64,000 bases of DNA from Pseudomonas sp. G.S.17 (GCF_038096165.1 NZ_CP151076.1:5453501-5517500); one strand, 5' to 3'; shown: positions 1-9,301, numbered from the stretch's first letter. Numbers and translations are program-made. Notes: generated by a model from the sequence alone, not told the origin.

Positions 1-1665
1 CCAGCCATCGAGGTCGACCTTAAGACCCAGCTCTACTTGCCTGGCCACCGCGGGAGCAAAGGTCTGACCTGAGTTCTGGGCGGTAGAGGGTGCAGACGGG
101 CCTTGCTGCAATGCCTCAACGTAGTTGCCGTAGAGGCTGACGTGTTCTTGAAGCTTGATCACAGCGCCGACCGCAGGTGAGAGCTTTGAGCGGTCATAGG
201 TCGAGGTTTGCAAGCCTGTCTGGGCTGAGTAGTTGGTACTTTCGATCTTCTGCTCGCGCCCACCCAGCGTCAGCTGAAATCGTTCATCGAACATCTCAAG
301 CGTGTCCGCCAATGCAAGGCTGGTATAGCGCACCTGTGAGGTGCGGTGGATATCATCAAGGCTGGCCAGCGCAGATGTATCCGGTTTGACGATGCTGACC
401 GGGTTATAGGCATTGGAGGCATAACTACCTAACGTAGTATTTCCGGCTTTGAGGTTCTGATTCCAATAAGCCGTTGCCAAGGTCAGGTTATGACCGACTG
501 CACCGGTATCGAATCGGCCCCGAAGGCCCGCTTGACCAGCGATGTGCTCCCCGCCTGAAGGAAACGAGCGAATCGTTCCGTTGTAGTCACCATTGGATTT
601 GAGTGCCGTCGGCTGGACGTATATTCCGGTGGTCTCAGTCTTGCTGTAACCAATGGACGTAAAGGCCGTCCAGTCTGGATTCAGATCGTATTCACCGCGC
701 ACGACACTGTAGGAGTCTCTGCTTTTAATCTGAGTCCATGACTGGCCCAGGTTGGTATCAGCATCCACCCTGGGCGGGGTTTTAACGCCGGTAGCCAAGG
801 TGGCGACCCAATCCGGCGAATCCATGGTTTGTCGCTGGACGCCAAAGTCGCCATAAAGACGCAATCGGTCACCCTGATAGTCCAGGCTCAGCGCCATCGC
901 ACCTAGCTTTTCGGACTGGTCATCAAGCGCGGTGTCCCCTCCACGTCCCAGTCCATTGAAGCGAATACCGAAACGATTTCCTTCACCAAAGCGTCTGCCC
1001 ACGTCCAGGTGCGTGCCAACATCGCTCCCTGACTCGTAGCTGGTTGTCAGTGTGGTTACGGCATCGTTGGTAGCGCGCTTGGGAACGATGTTGATCGCTC
1101 CGCCGACAGAACCACCCAAAGAGATGCCGTTTATAAAGGTGTCCGGTCCCTTGAAGATTTCGATACGTTCGGCGAACTCTGCGGGATAACGTTGCTTGGG
1201 TGCCATGCCATATAGACCGTCAAGCCCCATGTTGTAGGAGAACAGGTTGAATCCCCTTATGGAGTAAACATCCCGATAACTGGCTCTCGGGAAAATGACC
1301 CTGACCGATGGATCGGCAGCGGCGACATCAGCGATGCTGCGTGCCTGGCTGTCGGCAATGTATTTGGAGGTGTACGCAGTCACGTTGAACGGCGTATCCA
1401 TGGCATCGCGGTTCCCCAGAATCCCCAGTTGACTGCCTGCCGCAACCTGCTGTCCCGGTGCTTCGCCTAGCAAGCTTTTCGCGTCACGAGGCGCTGGTAG
1501 CCGATCACGCTGGGCGTCGACATTGGTCGGTAACAACTCAACAGACGTTTTTTGACCATCGGGCTCAACATACCCTGCACCTTCAGCAGCGTAGGCACTC
1601 GACGTGATGCAGAGCATGCAGGTGGCGGTTGCCCATGGCATGCGGCTTGAGAAATTTCGGAGCAT
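1..1665 (-). CDS. TonB-dependent siderophore receptor, C-terminus outside the window
   Basis: Outer-membrane receptor expected to import a ferric siderophore using TonB energy. Read on the minus strand from the ATG at 1665, the frame stays open for 555 codons to base 1. A signal peptide ends near 'SSAYA'. The plug follows, with typical 'FKGPDTFINGI' and 'GGSVGGAINIVPKR' segments, then beta-barrel sequence such as 'ALSLDYQGDRLRLYGDFG'. The last codons ('VELGLKVDL') match the mid-barrel motif of this family, so roughly the last third lies beyond the edge. No N-terminal STN signalling domain is visible, so transcription control through an anti-sigma factor is unlikely. It lies downstream of the PfpI-like gene on the same strand. 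The substrate cannot be told. Confidence 0.9.
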   Translation of the reverse strand, partial: MLRNFSSRMPWATATCMLCITSSAYAAEGAGYVEPDGQKTSVELLPTNVDAQRDRLPAPRDAKSLLGEAPGQQVAAGSQLGILGNRDAMDTPFNVTAYTSKYIADSQARSIADVAAADPSVRVIFPRASYRDVYSIRGFNLFSYNMGLDGLYGMAPKQRYPAEFAERIEIFKGPDTFINGISLGGSVGGAINIVPKRATNDAVTTLTTSYESGSDVGTHLDVGRRFGEGNRFGIRFNGLGRGGDTALDDQSEKLGAMALSLDYQGDRLRLYGDFGVQRQTMDSPDWVATLATGVKTPPRVDADTNLGQSWTQIKSRDSYSVVRGEYDLNPDWTAFTSIGYSKTETTGIYVQPTALKSNGDYNGTIRSFPSGGEHIAGQAGLRGRFDTGAVGHNLTLATAYWNQNLKAGNTTLGSYASNAYNPVSIVKPDTSALASLDDIHRTSQVRYTSLALADTLEMFDERFQLTLGGREQKIESTNYSAQTGLQTSTYDRSKLSPAVGAVIKLQEHVSLYGNYVEALQQGPSAPSTAQNSGQTFAPAVARQVELGLKVDLDGW

Positions 1666-1801
1666 TTTTCATTCCTGGAAAAAATAATCCACGGCGTGGC
1701 AGTTGCCAACGCCGGAAAAGAGGCTTTATGGAAACCCTTACGCCAGACTTTCCATGCGTGCACGGCGCGCCCTTTGCGGGGCGTGCTGTGAGCCAAGGAC
1801 T

Positions 1802-2632
1802 TCAACCTTTAGCCGCACTGGAGAGGGCTTCCGCCTTCTTCGTGAAGTCGGCTACCAGCTCGATCATGGCGGTCTTAACCTTAGGCGGAGCAGTCTTCAT
1901 GGAGCCGGCATTGAACGGCGGATCAGGATCGTATTCGCCCATCAACTGGGCGCACTCGGCGTAGGTCTGATCGCGCAGCTCAGCGACCATACTCGGGCCG
2001 AAATCCAGCCCTGCTGTTACCCCTGCACCTGTGATTCGATTGCGGTCGCGCACCACACGGGCATCGGTAGGAATCGCACCAAACCCGGCCAATGCATCCC
2101 GGCATGACCAGTGAGAAGTTGCCTTGTAGCCCGCCAAGAGTCCCGCAGCGCCGAGGATCAGCGAACCGGAACAAACACTGGTGACGTATTTCGCACGTGC
2201 GCCGCGATCAGCCATGAAAGCCAAGGTCTCGGCATCCGTCGCAGCCGCGAGAGTGCCATCCGTGCCGCCAGGGGTGAACAACACAGTCAGGTCACGGGGA
2301 CAGGTGTCGAATGTGGCACTCGGGATAATCGTCAACCCCGCATCGCTTGTCACCGGGTCCAGTGTTTTGGCGACAATGTGAATCTTGGCGCCCATAAGAG
2401 AGCCGAACATGCAGTGTGGTCCGATCAGGTCCATGACAGTCATGCCGGGGTAGATCAGCATTCCTATTTGCTCGTCACCTATCCAATGCACCTTATCCAT
2501 ATCGCGGTCCATGTCGGGCATGGCGTGTTCGTGAGTCGGCTTTTCAGCAGCCGAGACTGCACGAGGAATACTGGCCGCCAAGGGCGCGAGAAGCGCGCCA
2601 AGCATCAGATTACGGCGTTGGTTATCAATCAT
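1802..2632 (-). CDS. DJ-1/PfpI family protein (isonitrile hydratase-like) with Tat-type leader
   Basis: 276-residue class I glutamine-amidotransferase-fold protein. The N-terminus 'NQRRNLMLGALLA' with a twin arginine and the later 'VSAAEKP' look like a Tat leader, followed by a His/Met/Asp-rich stretch (residues 33-47). The PfpI core begins near residue 55 ('IGMLIYPGMTVMDLIGP'). The nucleophile-elbow Cys is in 'SVCSGSLILGAAGLLAG', and the tail 'YDPDPPFNAGS' is typical of the InhA/isonitrile hydratase branch. The start is 12 bases after the upstream TonB receptor stop with an 'aagga' ribosome site, so the two are probably co-transcribed. Export plus a metal-binding-looking linker next to TonB receptors suggests a role in metal or metallophore handling; this is inference. 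Confidence 0.85.
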   Translation of the reverse strand: MIDNQRRNLMLGALLAPLAASIPRAVSAAEKPTHEHAMPDMDRDMDKVHWIGDEQIGMLIYPGMTVMDLIGPHCMFGSLMGAKIHIVAKTLDPVTSDAGLTIIPSATFDTCPRDLTVLFTPGGTDGTLAAATDAETLAFMADRGARAKYVTSVCSGSLILGAAGLLAGYKATSHWSCRDALAGFGAIPTDARVVRDRNRITGAGVTAGLDFGPSMVAELRDQTYAECAQLMGEYDPDPPFNAGSMKTAPPKVKTAMIELVADFTKKAEALSSAAKG

Positions 2633-2643
2633 GATGATTGTCC

Positions 2644-4830
2644 TTAGAAGCGGGCTGTCAGGGTGAGGTACGCCGAGCGCGGCTGAGTGGGCAATACCAG
2701 AGGCGAGCCGAGGTATTGATAGGTCTCGTAGACCTTGCGTCCTGTGAGGTTGACCGCTGAGACCGAGACCGTATAACGATCAAAATCGTAGGAAGTCTGT
2801 GCGTCCAGAAGTGCATAGCCGGGTGCGGACACCGTGTTGGGCAAGGTGAGTTCGCGTGCACTGAGCGCCGTGATACCTGCGCCAAACGCCAGACCCTTGG
2901 CGCTGCCATCGAGAATCCGATAGCGTGCTGCGAAGCGACCGCTGTGCCGGGGCACACGCGGCAGTCCATCACCGACTGGGATCGAGTTGTCATCTGTCAC
3001 TTCTGCCTGGGTGTACGCATAGTTGGCGAGCAACGAGAGGGCCGGGATTGGTTCCCAGACCAGATCCGCCTCCACTCCACGAGCGCGTTGTTCCCCGCTC
3101 TGCACCGAATAGCCCAGAAGCGCGTTAGCAGGATCAGGATCGGGGGTGGAGACATTACGGCGCGTTTGTTCAAACACCGCGAAGGTGCCAGAAAGGCCGA
3201 TATCGTCGAACGCCAGCTTGACGCCCACCTCATAGTTACGGGACAGCTCAGGCTTTGGTGTCTCGTTACCGATGAAGTTGAACGCCCCTCGGAAACCGGT
3301 TGAATACGCTGCGTAGAGCGCAAGGCTCTCGGTAAGGTCGTAGGTGATGCCCAGCCTTGGCGTGACACGGTGGTAAGAAGTGTCGACGCCCTGCTCCTGC
3401 TGCTTGAGGTCAAGTCGGGTCAGGCGCAACGAGCCCAGCAGGTGCCAGCGTCCATAGGTCGCTTGGTCCTGAAGATAAGCGGCCGTGGTCTCGTAGCGGT
3501 TGGTCTGTGTGAAGAGCACTTCAGGCGTCGCGCCGTAGGATATCCCGTAGCTCGGATTAGCGAGATCAAGCTCGCCTATCAGCTCGGCATTCGATACTCC
3601 TGAGGTGAAGTCCGTGCGGTCGTAACTGGCTCCAACGAGCAATTCATGGCTGCCGCCCAGCGCCTCAACACGGGTGCCCAAGTTTGTGTCCAGCGTGCTT
3701 TCGCGAACGTTTCCTGGCAGATAGAGCTTGAAAATAGGATAGACCGTGGGTGTCGCCGGATTCGCTCCAAGAAGCTCCGGATAAACAAAACTGCCATAGT
3801 CGCGAAACTTGCCCTCGTAGTACTGAGCGGTGACGCTCATTCGCGTGTCGTCGTTAAGCTCGTGGGTGAGTTGGGCAGTGGTTGTTCGGTTTTCGATAGT
3901 CGTCTGAGTCTGTCCCCTGGTCGCACCCGGAAAGGCGTTGCGATCGATCTGACCGCTCAATGCCTGCGTGGCTGGCAGGCCTGAATATTCGAGCTGGCTA
4001 CGATCCTCGTATTGGCCGCGCAGCAGCAACTCGGTCTCTGGCGTCAGCTGGAACGAGATGCTCGGCTGGATCGACCACTGATGGCCCTTCACGTGGTCAA
4101 TCCAGCTGTCGTTTTCCTGATAATCGGCGGAAAGCCGCGCAGAGACCTTGTCGCCGATGGGCGTATTGAGATCCATCGACGGATTCACCGTACCGAAGCT
4201 TCCGGTGCGCATCGACAGCAAGGCACTTGGCTCGGCCTCGGGTCGTTTGGAAATCACATTGATCAATCCCCCTAACGGCGCGCCAATCCCACCGCCATAA
4301 AGCGCAGATGTAGGACCTTTGAGCACCTCGATGCGCTCGGTGCCAATCAGGCTGGTCGGATCGATGCTTGCCGCTGTCCCTCCAAATGCGGGGAGCCCGT
4401 TCATGTAAATCTCAGCCGGAAAACCGCGCACGATGGGCTGAGCGAACAGCGCCTCTTGCGGCTTGGTCGCTCTTACTCCAGAGACGTTAACCAGCGCGTC
4501 GGCAAGCGAGTGACTGTCTTGCTCCTTGAGCATCGATTGGGTGACGACTTGCACCGATTGCGGGACTTGGATTAAAGGCGTGTCGGTGCGTGTGGCTGAT
4601 GAGGTTGTTGGCGATGTGTAGCCTTCAGGTGTACCTGAAACATTAATAGGCTCCAAGGTCCAGGTTTGCGACGGCTTGTATGTTTGTGTCTCATCTACGG
4701 CGGCGTTCTGCGGTTGTGCAGCCTGGGCAAACACTGGCGATGAAAGGCCTAAAAATATACAGAACGCATGACGCCAACGTAGGCGTGATGGATCAAGGTC
4801 AAACAGCTGCTCGTTCTGGGTCGAGTACAT
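2644..4830 (-). CDS. TonB-dependent siderophore receptor with copper-cassette leader
   Basis: Complete 728-residue outer-membrane receptor. The signal peptide ends at 'SPVFAQA'. The TonB box region lies near 'EPINVSGT', the plug contains 'IEVLKGPTSALYGGG' and 'GGLINVISKRP', and the barrel ends in the aromatic 'SAYLTLTARF'. The plug and barrel are of the ferric siderophore type (FhuA/FpvA-like, no STN domain). The first ~38 codons and the DNA upstream are clearly related to the leader of the broken OprC-like gene at 6745-7279, although the rest of the two proteins belongs to different receptor classes. The gene sits 99 bases after a DUF2946 gene and 12 before the PfpI-like gene, all on the minus strand. 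Confidence 0.93.
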   Translation of the reverse strand: MYSTQNEQLFDLDPSRLRWRHAFCIFLGLSSPVFAQAAQPQNAAVDETQTYKPSQTWTLEPINVSGTPEGYTSPTTSSATRTDTPLIQVPQSVQVVTQSMLKEQDSHSLADALVNVSGVRATKPQEALFAQPIVRGFPAEIYMNGLPAFGGTAASIDPTSLIGTERIEVLKGPTSALYGGGIGAPLGGLINVISKRPEAEPSALLSMRTGSFGTVNPSMDLNTPIGDKVSARLSADYQENDSWIDHVKGHQWSIQPSISFQLTPETELLLRGQYEDRSQLEYSGLPATQALSGQIDRNAFPGATRGQTQTTIENRTTTAQLTHELNDDTRMSVTAQYYEGKFRDYGSFVYPELLGANPATPTVYPIFKLYLPGNVRESTLDTNLGTRVEALGGSHELLVGASYDRTDFTSGVSNAELIGELDLANPSYGISYGATPEVLFTQTNRYETTAAYLQDQATYGRWHLLGSLRLTRLDLKQQEQGVDTSYHRVTPRLGITYDLTESLALYAAYSTGFRGAFNFIGNETPKPELSRNYEVGVKLAFDDIGLSGTFAVFEQTRRNVSTPDPDPANALLGYSVQSGEQRARGVEADLVWEPIPALSLLANYAYTQAEVTDDNSIPVGDGLPRVPRHSGRFAARYRILDGSAKGLAFGAGITALSARELTLPNTVSAPGYALLDAQTSYDFDRYTVSVSAVNLTGRKVYETYQYLGSPLVLPTQPRSAYLTLTARF

Positions 4831-4929
4831 GGGATCGTCCGATGAAGGTCAGATGCTGACTGAGCGCGCAGGCACGCATCTGCATCACCGGGTACAAGAG
4901 CCCATTGACGCAGAATCGGCGATTCGCGT

Positions 4930-5355
4930 TCAGCAAAAAGTAGAGGTGATGTTCAACGGTCGAACCGGTGGGGCTCTGCTTCGCGCACCTGGAAATACCG
5001 GCGGTGTTGCTAGCTGGGCGGTGAAGTGACGCGGGAGGAACAGCGTAGGTGGAACACGGAGGCAGAAGTTAAGCAGATTCGACTCGGTGATCAGTGGATG
5101 CTGGAACAAGAGCGAGCAATACCCACACTTCTCCCAAATGATGAGATCATTGTGGTTGTCGGCAGAGGCATGGTGAGACATCTGGCTAGTGCCAGGCATA
5201 TCGTCGCAGGCCATACCCGCCATGCTTATGGGTGAGCTTTTGCCATGCGCAAGGTTAAGCCCCTGACTGATCAGGGGACCGACAAAAATCATCAGCATGG
5301 CGAAGAGGCTTAACCATGCTGCGATCTGGCATCTTTTACGCATCAGTTGATGCAA
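4930..5355 (-). CDS. DUF2946 family small membrane protein, copy 1
   Basis: 141 residues. An N-terminal hydrophobic segment ('AWLSLFAMLMIFVGPLISQG') is followed by a Met/His/Asp-rich region ('MAGMACDDMPGTSQMSHH') and the family motif 'EKCGYCSLLFQHPL'. The C-terminal region is Pro/Arg rich and ends 'STFC'. DUF2946 proteins are small membrane or periplasmic proteins found next to copper receptors and copper-delivery genes; their exact role is unsettled, but the Cys-x-x-Cys and Met/His content suits Cu binding. It is a clear paralogue of the gene at 7374-7787. It heads the minus-strand run DUF2946, TonB receptor, PfpI. The start could instead be the second Met (MRKRC), 12 bases in. Confidence 0.82.
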   Translation of the reverse strand: MHQLMRKRCQIAAWLSLFAMLMIFVGPLISQGLNLAHGKSSPISMAGMACDDMPGTSQMSHHASADNHNDLIIWEKCGYCSLLFQHPLITESNLLNFCLRVPPTLFLPRHFTAQLATPPVFPGARSRAPPVRPLNITSTFC

Positions 5356-5577
5356 TGAGCTGTCACGCCTTGTCTTCGGAAAATGGGAAGGCCGCTTGCT
5401 GCAGGCAAAGTCCGGAGTTCAGTGAAGCTTTTAGCTGCATTTTCGGACATATACTGTAATGATTTCTTGCGCCGCTGGGCGATCCGCAGAGACAGTTCAC
5501 CCAGTACAACTACCTTAAGAATTGAGCGAAGACATCGCGGCAGCAAGCCTACCGCGATTTGTTTTAGCTCATGGGCT

Positions 5578-6084
5578 TTAGTGCATCTTGCCGTGATCAT
5601 GCATTGCGTCAGAATCCGGAGTGTTAAGGGCACGAGCCTTTGCTTGAAACTTCACCATTTCCCTATGCCCGTTTGCCTCCTCAATCACTAATGTGACCGG
5701 CACCTCATCGCCCTCTTGTACCTGACCCACAAGGTCGATAAGCATTACATGGTATCCGCTCGGTGCCATAACCACCGGTTTGCCTGCTGGCAAAGTGACC
5801 GAATCCACTTCCTGCATGATCATCACATCGTCTTTCATGCTTGATTGATGAATTTGCACAAGCTTTGCCGCAGGGGATAGAGCGGCCACCAGTTTACTAT
5901 CGGCATTTGCAGTCACTGTCATGAATGCTCCAGTCGAGGGCTGCCCAGGTACCGTAGCCCTCACCCAAGCATCCTCGATAACCGTTTGCGCGCAAACCTG
6001 GGTGGCAATACCCATTAAAGGCAGCAAAGCCAGTGCTTGCACGAGTGCGAGGGCGGATAGGGTCTTGTTTATTTTAAAAGCCAT
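5578..6084 (-). CDS. Periplasmic copper chaperone PCu(A)C
   Basis: 168-residue exported protein of the PCuAC (DUF461) family, which delivers Cu(I) to the Cu-A and Cu-B sites of cytochrome oxidase. A signal peptide ends at 'TQVCAQT'. The domain starts at 'IEDAWVRATVPGQPSTGAFM' and carries the conserved Cu ligands in the H-(x)n-M pattern: His in 'KLVQIHQSSM', then Met residues, and 'GYHVMLIDL'. The C-terminus 'DSDAMHDHGKMH' adds His/Met. I chose the ATG at 6084: it overlaps the stop of the SCO gene by one base (TAATG) and has a GGAGGT-like site 6 bases upstream, implying translational coupling. The longer in-frame start inside the SCO gene is unlikely. Confidence 0.92.
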   Translation of the reverse strand: MAFKINKTLSALALVQALALLPLMGIATQVCAQTVIEDAWVRATVPGQPSTGAFMTVTANADSKLVAALSPAAKLVQIHQSSMKDDVMIMQEVDSVTLPAGKPVVMAPSGYHVMLIDLVGQVQEGDEVPVTLVIEEANGHREMVKFQAKARALNTPDSDAMHDHGKMH

Positions 6085-6689
6085 TAACAAACCTCCATGA
6101 CGGTGAGTAGATCTTCTGTGCACTGCTGAGCAGAAAGAGAATGGGATAGCCCCAGGCGCAAAACACCCCGGGTGTCATAGATGTAACTGGTCGCCGTGTG
6201 CGACATGGTGTAAGTAGAGCCGCTGGGTATCTTTTCGTAAAACACCCCGAATTCCTTTGCCGTCGCCGCTGTTTCTTCAAGATTGCCGTACAACGCAACG
6301 AAGCTAGGATCGAAAGCTTTGACGTAAGCATCCAGCATTGCAGGCTTGTCCCTTTCAGGATCCACAGTGATAAAGATCACCTGCAAAAGATCACCGTCGT
6401 TGCCCATTAACTTCTTGATTTGCGCTGCACGAGCCAGCGCAGTAGGGCAGACGGCAGGACACTGAGTGAAACCAAAAAATACCATCGGCATCATGCCCCG
6501 GTAACTGGACAGCGTTTTGACCCGGCCTTGAGGGTCCCGAAGCTTAAAGGTTCGCCCTGCGATCTTGTCACTCAGATCCTTGCCATATTTGAATGACAAC
6601 TTACTGGAGCCATCGCAGCCCGCAAGCAAACCAAGACTCAGCAGGCTGAGACCACGGATAAACCAACGACGCGTCATTGGTGATTGCAT
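6084..6689 (-). CDS. SCO1/SenC family copper-delivery lipoprotein
   Basis: 201-residue thioredoxin-fold protein that helps assemble the Cu-A centre of cytochrome oxidase. A basic N-terminus and lipobox 'LGLLAGC' mark it as a lipoprotein. The Cu-binding CxxxC motif is 'FTQCPAVCPTAL', the downstream 'ITVDPERD' is typical, and the conserved His is in 'SHTATSYIYDTRG'. It is coupled to the PCuAC gene by a one-base overlap. Upstream on the same strand lie the broken copper-receptor gene and a DUF2946 gene, so this was probably one copper-acquisition operon: DUF2946, receptor, SCO, PCuAC. Confidence 0.92.
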   Translation of the reverse strand: MQSPMTRRWFIRGLSLLSLGLLAGCDGSSKLSFKYGKDLSDKIAGRTFKLRDPQGRVKTLSSYRGMMPMVFFGFTQCPAVCPTALARAAQIKKLMGNDGDLLQVIFITVDPERDKPAMLDAYVKAFDPSFVALYGNLEETAATAKEFGVFYEKIPSGSTYTMSHTATSYIYDTRGVLRLGLSHSLSAQQCTEDLLTVMEVC

Positions 6690-6744
6690 GTAAATCTCCT
6701 CTAAATAGTCCGGTCAGCGAACCGGGCCTATTTGTTTAAAGTGT

Positions 6745-7279
6745 TTAAAACTTGAAGTTCAGCCCAAGCTCTGCACTGCGTGGGGCTCCGATATAGATCT
6801 GCGTCGAGGAATATCCCGAATATTCCCCATAAAACTCGTTTGTCAGGTTCCGTCCCCGCAGCGTCAGCGTGGCGTTCTTCATCTATCCGGTTTCCCAGCA
6901 TTAGGCCACCGTTAGTGCGCAGGTTCAGGCGTGAACCAAACATGCCGCGCATTACCGAATCACCGTTGAAACCGCCGCTTCGAATCGCCCAAAAGCCGGG
7001 GATGGTTTTCAGGTAATCGTTGCCGTCGCCGGCAGGCACCGATTGGCAAGCGTCCCTGCGGCTGGTGATAACCGCCAGTGGCGCACTTTGCTGGACCGCT
7101 GTAATGACCCATGGGGACTGGCCCAGTGCGGGTTGTTGTGTATCCGTCTCGTCATCATGTGGCCGCGCAGCCAGGGTAAATACTGGTGACGCCAGGCCCA
7201 AAAAAACGCAAAAAACAGGGCACCAACGTTGGCGCGACAAGTCAATGTGAAACAGCGGCTCGTTCTTGGTCGAGTGCAT
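6745..7279 (-). pseudogene. OprC-like TonB-dependent copper receptor, internally deleted
   Basis: Only the two ends of a copper receptor remain. From the ATG at 7279 one frame encodes a signal peptide ('PVFCVFLGLASPVFTLAA') and the start of the plug ('DYLKTIPGF', 'GDSVMRGMFGSRLN', 'TNGGLMLGN'), the pattern of the OprC/NosA copper-receptor group. Then, after 'GGLMLGN', a different frame encodes a receptor C-terminus: 'LTLRGRNLTNEFYGEYSGY' ending 'SAELGLNFKF' and TAA at 6745. Some 500 residues of plug and barrel appear to be missing and the two ends are out of frame. The gene therefore cannot make a channel, although downstream sco and PCuAC genes look intact. Confidence 0.88.
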
Positions 7280-7373
7280 GAAATCTTCCGATGACAGTCA
7301 GATGTTGACTGAGCGCGCGCGAACCGCATTACCGGGGACAAGAGCCCGTCGACGCGGCGTTGGCCATTCACGT

Positions 7374-7787
7374 TCAGCAAAAAGTGGAAGTGACGTTCAA
7401 CAGTCGAATCGGCGGGGCTCGGCTTCGCGCACCGGGAAACACCGGGGGCGTGAATTGCTGGGGAATGAAGTGGGTATAGCAATACTGCAAGGGTGGAACA
7501 TAAAGTCGCAACCTGGGAAGGTTCGACTCGGCAAGCGCAGGGTGTTGAAACAGCAGCGAACAATACCCGCATTTTTCGCAGACGATCAAATCGTGGGGCT
7601 TTTCGGCTGAGGTATTGTGAGACATCTGGCTCATGCCAGGCATCTCGTGGCACTCCATACCCGCCATGCTCATTGGCCGGGTTTTGCCATGAGCAAGGCT
7701 GATCCCCTGACTGATCAGCGGACCGGTGAAAATCATCAGCATGGCGAACAGGCTCAGCCACGCTCCGGTCGGGTGCCTGCTACGCAT
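7374..7787 (-). CDS. DUF2946 family small membrane protein, copy 2
   Basis: 137 residues, paralogous along its whole length to the gene at 4930-5355: the same 'AWLSLFAMLMIF' helix, 'SMAGMECHEMPGMSQMSH' Met/His region, 'CEKCGYCSLLFQHPAL' motif and Pro-rich end 'STFC'. It lies directly upstream of the broken copper receptor, the arrangement usual for this family next to oprC-like genes. The DNA between gene and receptor start also resembles the equivalent spacer at 4831-4929, so the cassette was duplicated. It starts 18 bases after the PepSY gene stop, suggesting one transcript from 9.7 kb downwards. Confidence 0.83.
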   Translation of the reverse strand: MRSRHPTGAWLSLFAMLMIFTGPLISQGISLAHGKTRPMSMAGMECHEMPGMSQMSHNTSAEKPHDLIVCEKCGYCSLLFQHPALAESNLPRLRLYVPPLQYCYTHFIPQQFTPPVFPGARSRAPPIRLLNVTSTFC

Positions 7788-7805
7788 TACCTTCGCACTC
7801 GTTGA

Positions 7806-9194
7806 TCACGCCTTGCCTTCGACAAATCTGTTCGAGGCTTGCCGAAAGCACAATAAAGCGTCCAAGAGAATAAGGACCACCAGACTCCAACCCAGTACTG
7901 GCAGGGCACTGCCTAGCAGTAGCGCTACCAGAATCACGGCGAGTTGGGCTCCTAGGTGCAATGAACGCCAGGCGCTCAGGAGTGTTGTTTGATGACCTCG
8001 CCCCGGAAAAAGACTTGGCCGACGTCGCCACCACATTAGGTAGCCCATGATAACCATCGCTGCCAGACCACTGGCAAAGACCAATAAGACTAGTTGATTG
8101 GCCAGACCAAACAGCGCTCCCATGTGAGCGTCGATACCCCAGCGAGTAAGTTTGGCGGGCAGCGAGTACTCTGAAAACTGGACGTGATCGACCACTTCCA
8201 GTGTTTGAGGGTTTATCGACACAGCATCTACCTGCGTTGGCCAGCTACGGTCTATCTCACTGACCACCCAGGCTTTGTCACCACTCTTGGATGGCTTGAT
8301 TTCAACCTTGGCTGCATCGATATGCTCTGCACGTGCTCTGGCCAGAATGCTGTCAAACAAGGCAGGATCGAGCACCGAGATCTGGGCAACAGGAGCCATT
8401 TGTATGTGATGCTCAGCATGCTCATCCATCGGCATCTGCATGGCCGAAGGTTTACCGAGTGCTGTGGATACGCTCGGGGTTGACCAGCCATAGTAAGCGC
8501 GCAGCACCCCGATGTTTTCACCGGCGTACTGCGACCAGGTCAAACCGGTGGCTGAAAAGAACAGCAATCCCAAGAGCAACCAGACGCCTGTGGTGGCGTG
8601 CCACCTGCGCACATTTCCACGGTGACGATTGATACGGCGACGCTTAATGGCCCATAACAACAGGCCGCCCGTTGCCGCAACCCATAACCATGAGGCTGCC
8701 AGTTCGCTATAGATCCTACCGACATCTCCCAGCAGCAGGCCGCGATGAAACTGATCGATCCATGTGCGCAGCGGTAGTACACCGCTGGTGCCATAGACTT
8801 TCATATCACCCCGAATTTCCCCACTGACCGGGTCGACAAACAACGCTCGATGTTCGGAAGCCCCAAAATCGGGGTCGCTGAACATCACTCTTGTTGTATC
8901 ACCCGGTGCGGGTGCCGGGCGCACAGCGGCGACGCTCAAACCCGGCCCTACCTGTTGCACCGCACGCAGTACTTGCGCTTGCAGACTCAAAGCGGGTCCC
9001 CGCGTCTCGGTGTGCAGGGCTTGGGAATAGAGCGATGCCTCAATCCGAGGCGTCAGGGCGTATACGACGCCACTCAACGCTGCGACCAGCAAGAAAGGAC
9101 CGATGAATATACCGATATAAAAATGGAGCCTTTTCAGCAAGGCGACAAAGGCCCCGGACGACTGTGGTTCCGGTCTTAAAGATGACGCAGACAT
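7806..9194 (-). CDS. PepSY-associated transmembrane protein (PiuB-like)
   Basis: 462-residue inner-membrane protein. A first helix after 'LLKRLHFYIGIFIGPFLLVAAL' is characteristic of PepSY_TM proteins. Two PepSY-like periplasmic stretches follow (around residues 60-100 and 290-350), then further helices ('ATGVWLLLGLLFFSATGL', 'LVLLVFASGLAAMVIMGYLMW') and a C-terminal hydrophobic pair. A His-rich loop 'MDEHAEHHIQM' sits in the large periplasmic part. Relatives are metal-regulated proteins placed beside TonB receptors and probably reduce or move the imported metal or siderophore. I prefer the ATG at 9194 (GGTGAG 6 bases upstream) over the GTG two codons earlier. It follows a DUF2946-like gene. 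Confidence 0.88.
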   Translation of the reverse strand: MSASSLRPEPQSSGAFVALLKRLHFYIGIFIGPFLLVAALSGVVYALTPRIEASLYSQALHTETRGPALSLQAQVLRAVQQVGPGLSVAAVRPAPAPGDTTRVMFSDPDFGASEHRALFVDPVSGEIRGDMKVYGTSGVLPLRTWIDQFHRGLLLGDVGRIYSELAASWLWVAATGGLLLWAIKRRRINRHRGNVRRWHATTGVWLLLGLLFFSATGLTWSQYAGENIGVLRAYYGWSTPSVSTALGKPSAMQMPMDEHAEHHIQMAPVAQISVLDPALFDSILARARAEHIDAAKVEIKPSKSGDKAWVVSEIDRSWPTQVDAVSINPQTLEVVDHVQFSEYSLPAKLTRWGIDAHMGALFGLANQLVLLVFASGLAAMVIMGYLMWWRRRPSLFPGRGHQTTLLSAWRSLHLGAQLAVILVALLLGSALPVLGWSLVVLILLDALLCFRQASNRFVEGKA

Positions 9195-9301
9195 AGGCAC
9201 TCACCAACGGTTAAATGCACCCAGCCAGGATCAGCTCCCGGCAAGATTCAAAATCATTATTGGTTGTTTGCACGAGCGAGCTCGCATTTCCACGATGAGC
9301 T

